The translations under genes and the position numbers were made by a program. The notes under the pieces were generated by a model, which was not told where the DNA came from, searched no databases, and worked only from the letters and a program-made list of their open reading frames with translations. Source: Streptomyces halobius (GTDB lineage: Bacteria; Actinomycetota; Actinomycetes; Streptomycetales; Streptomycetaceae). From it: 64,000 nucleotides of DNA. Positions 59,088 through 64,000 of the stretch are shown one piece after another. The stretch covers positions 5,456,001 to 5,520,000 of the forward strand of contig NZ_CP086322.1 of the NCBI RefSeq assembly GCF_023277745.1, given 5' to 3'. Each line of letters starts with the position of its first letter. Within the stretch, counting starts at the first letter, position 1.

Positions 59088-60707
59088 ATGGGACATCTTG
59101 AGGCCGGACACCTGGAGTACCACCTGCCGGACGGGAGGGTCCTGCTGGGGGATGTGTCCTTCCGGGTGGGGGAGGGCGCCTCGGCCGCGCTGGTGGGGGC
59201 CAACGGCGCGGGGAAGACGACCTTGCTGCGGCTGCTCGCGGGGGAGCTCCAGCCGCACGGCGGGGCGGTGACGGTCAGCGGGGGGCTGGGGGTGATGCCA
59301 CAGTTCGTCGGATCGGTACGGGATGAGCGGACGGTGCGTGACCTGCTGGTCTCCGTCGCCCAGCCGCGGATCCGGGAGGCGGCCGCGGCGGTGGACGACG
59401 CCGAAGAGGCGATCATGACCGTGGACGACGAGGGCGCGCAGATGGCGTACGCGCAGGCGCTCAGCGACTGGGCCGAGGCGCGCGGGTACGAGGCCGAGAC
59501 GGTCTGGGACATGTGCACCGTGGCGGCGCTGGGAGTGCCGTACGAGAAGGCTCAGTGGCGCAAGGTGCGCACGCTCTCCGGCGGCGAGCAGAAGCGTCTG
59601 GTGCTGGAGTCGCTGCTGCGCGGCACGGACGAGGTGCTGTTGCTGGACGAGCCGGACAACTATCTCGACGTCCCCGGCAAGCGCTGGCTGGAGGAGCAGC
59701 TGCGGGAGACGAAGAAGACGGTGCTGTTCGTCTCGCACGACCGGGAGCTGCTGGCGCGCGCCGCCGAGAAGATCGTCAGCGTCGAGCCGGGCCCGGCGGG
59801 CTCCGACGTCTGGGTGCACGGCGGGGGCTTCGGCACGTACCACGAGGCGCGCAAGGAGCGCTTCGCGCGCTTCGAGGAGCTGCGGCGGCGCTGGGACGAG
59901 AAGCACGCCCAGCTCAAGAAGCTGGTGGTGTCGCTGCGGCAGGCGGCGTCGGTCAGCCATGAGATGGCCTCGCGCTATGCGGCGGCGCAGACCCGGCTGC
60001 GGAAGTTCGAGGAGGCCGGGCCGCCGCCGGAGCCGCCGCGTGAGCAGGACATCACCATGCGGCTGCACGGCGGTCGTACCGGGGTCCGGGCGATCACCTG
60101 CGAGAACCTTGAGCTCACCGGCCTGATGCAGCCCTTCTCCCTGGAGATCTTCTACGGTGAGCGGGTCGCGGTCCTGGGCTCCAACGGCTCCGGCAAGTCC
60201 CATTTCCTGCGGCTGCTGGCGGGCGAGGAGGTCTCGCATACCGGCGGCTGGAAGCTGGGCGCCCGCGTCGTCCCCGGCCACTTCGCCCAGACACACGCGC
60301 ATCCGGAGCTGATGGGCCGCACCCTGCTGGACATCCTGTGGACCGAGCACGCCAGGAACAAGGGCCAGGCGATGTCCGCGCTGCGCCGGTACGAGCTGGA
60401 GAAACAGGCCGAGCAGCGTTTCGAGCGGCTCTCCGGCGGCCAGCAGGCGCGCTTCCAGGTCCTGCTGCTGGAGCTGTCGGGTTCCACTTCCCTGCTGCTG
60501 GACGAGCCGACCGACAACCTCGACCTGGAGTCGGCGGAGGCGCTGCAGGAGGGGCTGGAGGCGTACGAGGGGACGGTGGTGGCGGTGACGCACGACCGGT
60601 GGTTCGCCAGGTCGTTCGACCGGTTCCTGGTGTTCGGGTCCGACGGGCGGGTGCGGGAGACCGCGGAGCCGGTGTGGGACGAGCGCCGCGTGGAGCGGGC
60701 GCGCTAG
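59088..60707 (+). CDS. ABC-F family ATPase
   Basis: A 539-residue soluble protein with two ATPase domains and no membrane segments. Domain 1: Walker A GANGAGKTT, signature LSGGEQKR, Walker B LLLDEPDNYLD. Domain 2: GSNGSGKS, LSGGQQAR, LLLDEPTDNLD. The linker between them (EELRRRWDEKHAQLKKLVVSLRQ) is the helical P-site arm of ABC-F translation factors. These rescue stalled ribosomes or protect against ribosome-targeting antibiotics. ATG 59088 begins the conserved MGHLEAGHLEYHLPDGR; GTG at 59073 is a possible alternative. Confidence 0.88.
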   Translation: MGHLEAGHLEYHLPDGRVLLGDVSFRVGEGASAALVGANGAGKTTLLRLLAGELQPHGGAVTVSGGLGVMPQFVGSVRDERTVRDLLVSVAQPRIREAAAAVDDAEEAIMTVDDEGAQMAYAQALSDWAEARGYEAETVWDMCTVAALGVPYEKAQWRKVRTLSGGEQKRLVLESLLRGTDEVLLLDEPDNYLDVPGKRWLEEQLRETKKTVLFVSHDRELLARAAEKIVSVEPGPAGSDVWVHGGGFGTYHEARKERFARFEELRRRWDEKHAQLKKLVVSLRQAASVSHEMASRYAAAQTRLRKFEEAGPPPEPPREQDITMRLHGGRTGVRAITCENLELTGLMQPFSLEIFYGERVAVLGSNGSGKSHFLRLLAGEEVSHTGGWKLGARVVPGHFAQTHAHPELMGRTLLDILWTEHARNKGQAMSALRRYELEKQAEQRFERLSGGQQARFQVLLLELSGSTSLLLDEPTDNLDLESAEALQEGLEAYEGTVVAVTHDRWFARSFDRFLVFGSDGRVRETAEPVWDERRVERAR

Positions 60708-60734
60708 GCCCCTGTCGTCAATCTCCCGCCCGCC

Positions 60735-60758
60735 CCCCGGCGCCTGCGGCCGCCGGGG
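60735..60758 (+). terminator. Hairpin after the ABC-F gene
   Basis: CCCCGGCG pairs with CGCCGGGG around an 8-nt loop, 28 nt after the stop. Confidence 0.5.
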
Positions 60759-60782
60759 TCGTACGCCGGTTCGGGACGCGTT

Positions 60783-60812
60783 TTGACCAGGCCAGGGCCG
60801 GGCCGGTATTCT
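60783..60812 (+). promoter_or_regulatory. Candidate promoter for rplM-rpsI
   Basis: TTGACC, 18-bp spacer and TATTCT, giving a leader of about 200 nt before rplM. The leader holds a hairpin at 60966-60992 (TCCCC..GGTCAT with ATGACC..GGGGA). The remaining 315-nt ABC-F to rplM spacer shows no gene. Confidence 0.5.
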
Positions 60813-61022
60813 GCCAGTTCGTTATGCGTATTGGCTTGCTCTATCTCACGTGAGGGGGCCTTACGCCGGCCACCGGGCCGATAACCAGCGGCGGACGATC
60901 GGGTTGCGTCACCCGTAGTGCCGCCCTGCTGTGTGATCAGCCGTGGTGACCAGTACAGGACCCGTCCCCGAGGTCATGATGACCGAGGGGAGACCCCACT
61001 CTTAAGAAGCGAAGGCTAAGAC

Positions 61023-61466
61023 GTGCGTACGTTCAGCCCCAAGCCCGGCGACGTCCAGCGCCAGTGGCACATCATTGACGCGCAGGACGTTGTCCTGGGC
61101 CGTCTGGCCAGCCAGGCCGCGTCCCTCCTGCGGGGCAAGCACAAGCCGGTGTACGCGCCGCACGTTGACACGGGTGACTTCGTCATCATCGTCAACGCCG
61201 ACAAGGTGCACCTCTCCGGCAACAAGCGCAGCCAGAAGATGGCCTACCGCCACTCCGGCTTCCCGGGCGGTCTCCGTTCCGTCCGTTACGACGAGCTGCT
61301 CGCCAAGAACCCCGAGAAGGCCGTCGAGAAGGCCGTCAAGGGCATGCTCCCCAAGAACACTCTGGGCCGTCAGATGCTCTCGAAGCTGAAGGTCTACGCG
61401 GGCGCCGAGCACCCGCACGCTGCGCAGCAGCCGGTCCCGTTCGAGATCACCCAGGTCGCGCAGTAA
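61023..61466 (+). CDS. rplM: 50S ribosomal protein L13
   Basis: Early 50S assembly protein. 147 residues, GTG start, [24 protein letters not shown] N-terminus, [21 protein letters not shown], and [14 protein letters not shown] [15 protein letters not shown]. rpsI follows after 42 nt. Confidence 0.98.
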   Translation: MRTFSPKPGDVQRQWHIIDAQDVVLGRLASQAASLLRGKHKPVYAPHVDTGDFVIIVNADKVHLSGNKRSQKMAYRHSGFPGGLRSVRYDELLAKNPEKAVEKAVKGMLPKNTLGRQMLSKLKVYAGAEHPHAAQQPVPFEITQVAQ

Positions 61467-61508
61467 GTCCGGCCACCCCCTAAGACGACAGAGAATCTGA
61501 GGAGCATC

Positions 61509-62021
61509 GTGGCTGAGACCACCCCCGAGACCCCGCTCGAAGAGGTTGAGGTCGAGCAGTACACCACCGAGACCGAGGTTCCGCTGGAGGGCGAGTACAC
61601 CTCCGAGTCCCTCGCGTCCCGCTTCGGTGAGCCGCAGCCGGCCGCCGGCCTGGGCCGTCGCAAGAACGCCATCGCCCGCGTCCGGATCGTTCCGGGCTCC
61701 GGCAAGTGGAAGATCAACGGTCGCACCCTTGAGGAGTACTTCCCCAACAAGGTGCACCAGCAGGAAGTCAACGAGCCCTTCAAGGTGCTGGAGCTCGACA
61801 ACCGCTACGACGTCATCGCCCGTATCGCCGGCGGCGGCATCTCCGGCCAGGCCGGTGCGCTGCGACTGGGCGTGGCCCGTGCGCTGAACGAGGCGGACGT
61901 GGAGAACAACCGCGGCGCCCTGAAGAAGGCCGGGTTCCTCAAGCGTGACGACCGTGCGGTCGAGCGCAAGAAGTCCGGACTCAAGAAGGCCCGCAAGGCG
62001 CCGCAGTACAGCAAGCGCTGA
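61509..62021 (+). CDS. rpsI: 30S ribosomal protein S9
   Basis: S9 contacts P-site tRNA through its C-terminal KR tail (QYSKR, present). The 170-residue product has an acidic Thr/Glu-rich N-terminal extension of ~45 residues before the conserved [17 protein letters not shown] domain, common in streptomycetes. GTG start after TGAGGAGC. Confidence 0.97.
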   Translation: MAETTPETPLEEVEVEQYTTETEVPLEGEYTSESLASRFGEPQPAAGLGRRKNAIARVRIVPGSGKWKINGRTLEEYFPNKVHQQEVNEPFKVLELDNRYDVIARIAGGGISGQAGALRLGVARALNEADVENNRGALKKAGFLKRDDRAVERKKSGLKKARKAPQYSKR

Positions 62022-62052
62022 TTCCGCGCGCTGCGCGCCGTGCAGCACTCGG

Positions 62053-62093
62053 CGAACGCCCCGGTGGCACTTTCCGTGCTGCCGGGGCGTTCG
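62053..62093 (+). terminator. Terminator after rpsI
   Basis: CGAACGCCCCGG (62053-62064) pairs with CCGGGGCGTTCG (62082-62093), extended inside by GCAC/GTGC around loop TTTCC. Strong hairpin. Confidence 0.75.
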
Positions 62094-62186
62094 GCTATCC
62101 GGGACCCGGCGCGTATAACCGCGGGACATGCCGCGTATACCTGGACTTGAGGGCCCGTACCAAGCTCATCTACTCGGAGGACACCA

Positions 62187-63596
62187 GTGGGACGACTCTT
62201 CGGCACGGACGGTGTGCGCGGTGTCGCCAATGCCGATCTGACGGCGGAGCTCGCGCTCGGTCTGTCGGTCGCGGCGGCGCATGTGCTGATGGACACGCCG
62301 GGACGAAGCCCCGTTCTGCCGGGCTGGCGGTCGGGTGACGGGCGGGGCGGCACTTTCGAGGGGCACCGGCCGGTTGCCGTGGTCGGACGAGATCCGCGTG
62401 CGTCGGGGGAGTTCCTGGAGGCGGCGGTCGTCGCGGGGCTGGCCAGCGCCGGTGTGGACGTCCTGCGGGTGGGCGTGCTGCCGACGCCCGCGGTCGCGTA
62501 CCTGACCGGTGCTCTCGGCGCCGACCTCGGGGTGATGCTCTCCGCCAGCCACAACCCGATGCCCGACAACGGCATCAAGTTCTTCGCCCGCGGCGGCCAC
62601 AAGCTCCCCGACGAGCTGGAGGACCGCATCGAGCGGACCTATCACGCCCACAGCTCCGGTGAGCCGTGGGAGCGGCCGACCGGTGCCGGCGTGGGCCGGG
62701 TGACCGTCTACGACGAGGGCTTCGACAACTACGTCGCGCATCTGGTCGGTGTGCTGCCCAACCGCCTCGACGGGCTGAAGATCGTCATCGACGGTGCGCA
62801 CGGCGCGGCGGCGCGGGTCTCGCCCGAGGCGTTCGCACGGGCCGGCGCCGAGATCATCACCATCGGCACCGAACCCGACGGCCTCAACATCAACGACGGC
62901 TGCGGCTCCACGCATCTGCGACAGCTGCGCGAGGCCGTCGTCGAGCACGGCGCCGACCTGGGCGTGGCGCACGACGGTGACGCGGACCGCTGTCTGGCCG
63001 TGGACCACGACGGCAACGAGATCGACGGCGACCAGATCCTGGCCGTCCTCGCCCTCGGCATGCGCGAGGCCGGTGCGCTGCGCAAGAACACCGTCGTCGC
63101 CACCGTCATGTCCAACCTGGGCTTCAAACTGGCCATGGAGCGCGAAGGCATCGAGCTGGCGCAGACCGCGGTCGGCGACCGCTACGTCCTGGAGGAGATG
63201 AAGGCCCACGGCTTCGCGCTGGGCGGCGAGCAGTCCGGGCACGTCATCGCGCTGGACCACGCCACGACCGGCGACGGCACGCTGACCGGCCTGATGCTGG
63301 CGGCCCGGGTCGCCGCGACCGGCCGGTCGCTGGCGGATCTGGCGGGCGTCATGGAGCGGCTGCCGCAGATCCTGATCAACGTCCGCGACGTCGACAAGTC
63401 TCGGGTCGCCAGCTCGCCCAGGCTGACCGCCGCGGTCACCGAGGCGGAGCAGGAGCTGGGCGCCACCGGCCGGGTGCTGCTGCGGCCGTCCGGCACCGAG
63501 CCGCTGGTACGGGTGATGGTGGAGGCCGCGGACGCCGAGCAGGCACGGGCGGTCGCCGAGCGGCTGGCCGATGCGGTGAAGTCGGCGCTCGGGTAG
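62187..63596 (+). CDS. glmM: Phosphoglucosamine mutase
   Basis: Converts glucosamine-6-phosphate to glucosamine-1-phosphate for UDP-GlcNAc synthesis. The 469-residue product has [10 protein letters not shown], the phosphoserine loop [16 protein letters not shown] (S121), the metal loop HDGDADRC, the sugar loop GGEQSGH, and the phosphate loop [15 protein letters not shown] Gly/Pro/Arg-rich stretch at about residues 35-55 replaces a shorter loop, making it ~17 residues longer than the usual ~452. GTG start 6 nt after GGAGG. Confidence 0.95.
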   Translation: MGRLFGTDGVRGVANADLTAELALGLSVAAAHVLMDTPGRSPVLPGWRSGDGRGGTFEGHRPVAVVGRDPRASGEFLEAAVVAGLASAGVDVLRVGVLPTPAVAYLTGALGADLGVMLSASHNPMPDNGIKFFARGGHKLPDELEDRIERTYHAHSSGEPWERPTGAGVGRVTVYDEGFDNYVAHLVGVLPNRLDGLKIVIDGAHGAAARVSPEAFARAGAEIITIGTEPDGLNINDGCGSTHLRQLREAVVEHGADLGVAHDGDADRCLAVDHDGNEIDGDQILAVLALGMREAGALRKNTVVATVMSNLGFKLAMEREGIELAQTAVGDRYVLEEMKAHGFALGGEQSGHVIALDHATTGDGTLTGLMLAARVAATGRSLADLAGVMERLPQILINVRDVDKSRVASSPRLTAAVTEAEQELGATGRVLLRPSGTEPLVRVMVEAADAEQARAVAERLADAVKSALG

Positions 63597-63610
63597 GGAG
63601 TTCGTGGCGG

Positions 63611-63651
63611 GTACGGGCGGGTGCGTGAGATGGTCACGCGCCCGCCCGTAC
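63611..63651. terminator. Bidirectional terminator between glmM and coaA
   Basis: An 18-bp stem with one G-T pair (63611-63628 with 63634-63651) and a 5-nt loop between convergent genes. Confidence 0.8.
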
Positions 63652-63716
63652 GTGTGCCGGGCTACCGCGTCCGAAGCCGGGCCGGATGTCCCGACGTCCC
63701 GGAACCCGGCGGTCGT

Positions 63717-64000
63717 TCAGAGCTTGCGCAGTGACAGCCGCTGGACCTTGTGGTTCGGGCCCTTGCGCAGCACCAGGTTCGCCCGGCCGCGGGTCGGGGC
63801 GACATTCTGCTGGAGATTGGGCTTGTTGACGGTGCGCCACATCATCCGGGCGTAGTCCAGCGCATCCTCCTCGGAGACCTGGGTGTACTTGCGGAAGTAC
63901 GAGAACGGGTTCTGGAAGGCCGTCGCGCGCAGCTTGCGGAACCGGCCCAGATACCACTGCTCGATGTCCTCGGCGCGTGCGTCGACGTAGACGGAGAAGT
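63717..64000 (-). CDS. coaA: Pantothenate kinase, type I, C-terminal part
   Basis: First enzyme of coenzyme A synthesis. Only the C-terminal ~93 residues are in the window; the gene continues past 64000. The translation includes SVYVDARAEDIEQWYLGRF, NPFSYFRKYTQVSEEDAL and IWRTVNKPNL-like MMWRTVNKPNLQQNV...RANLVLRKGPNHKV, all typical of CoaA. It ends LSLRKL. Convergent with glmM. Confidence 0.95.
   Translation of the reverse strand, partial: FSVYVDARAEDIEQWYLGRFRKLRATAFQNPFSYFRKYTQVSEEDALDYARMMWRTVNKPNLQQNVAPTRGRANLVLRKGPNHKVQRLSLRKL

Overview
The window is chromosomal DNA of a high-GC actinomycete, almost certainly a Streptomyces or close relative. Evidence: very strong G/C third-position bias, many GTG and TTG starts, GGAGG-type ribosome binding sites, and gene order matching the streptomycete core (second nuo cluster, htpX, yajQ, tRNA-Tyr, rpmG, a MaoC pair, murB, aspC, secE-nusG-rplKA, a lipoprotein gene, rplJL-rpoBC, str, S10-spc-alpha, rplM-rpsI, glmM, coaA). 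No CRISPR array, insertion sequence, prophage or biosynthetic cluster is visible. Most of the window is conserved housekeeping DNA.

Layout. (1) 1-9696: the end of nuoB, then nuoC-H-I-J-K-L-M-N, mostly joined by 1-4 nt overlaps. The stretch lacks the NADH-input genes nuoE/F/G and nuoD does not follow nuoC, so it encodes the membrane proton pump plus connecting subunits of a second, partial complex I. (2) 9697-20480: accessory genes (HtpX protease, YccF membrane protein, an ABM-domain protein, YajQ, an NAD(P)-binding protein, a degenerate amidohydrolase) and small core genes (tRNA-Tyr, -Thr, -Met, L33, two MaoC-type dehydratase subunits, MurB, adenosine deaminase, aminotransferase). (3) 20550-34690: tRNA-Trp, secE-nusG, rplK-rplA, a lipoprotein gene, L10 leader plus rplJ-rplL, then rpoB-rpoC and a DUF1707 membrane protein. 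(4) 35146-39502: the str operon rpsL-rpsG-fusA-tuf. (5) 39958-57141: the S10, spc and alpha ribosomal protein series from rpsJ to rplQ, including secY, adk, map, infA, rpmJ and rpoA. (6) 57224-64000: truA, an exported hypothetical protein on the minus strand, an ABC-F ATPase, rplM-rpsI, glmM and the 3' end of coaA on the minus strand.

How it fits together: regions 3-5 encode the transcription and translation core plus the Sec channel, with translational coupling through overlapping stop/start codons and structured leaders ahead of several transcription units. Region 1 supplies a respiratory module whose electron donor is not defined by the local genes.

Best leads: an imperfect 51-bp copy of the 3' end of rpsD placed 143 bp downstream of the original; a nearly identical 25-bp hairpin motif in both the rpsL and rpsJ leaders; a large structured spacer ahead of rplN; an amidohydrolase-fold protein that appears to have lost catalytic residues; and the nuo cluster without an NADH module. 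All alignments and folds here were done by eye.
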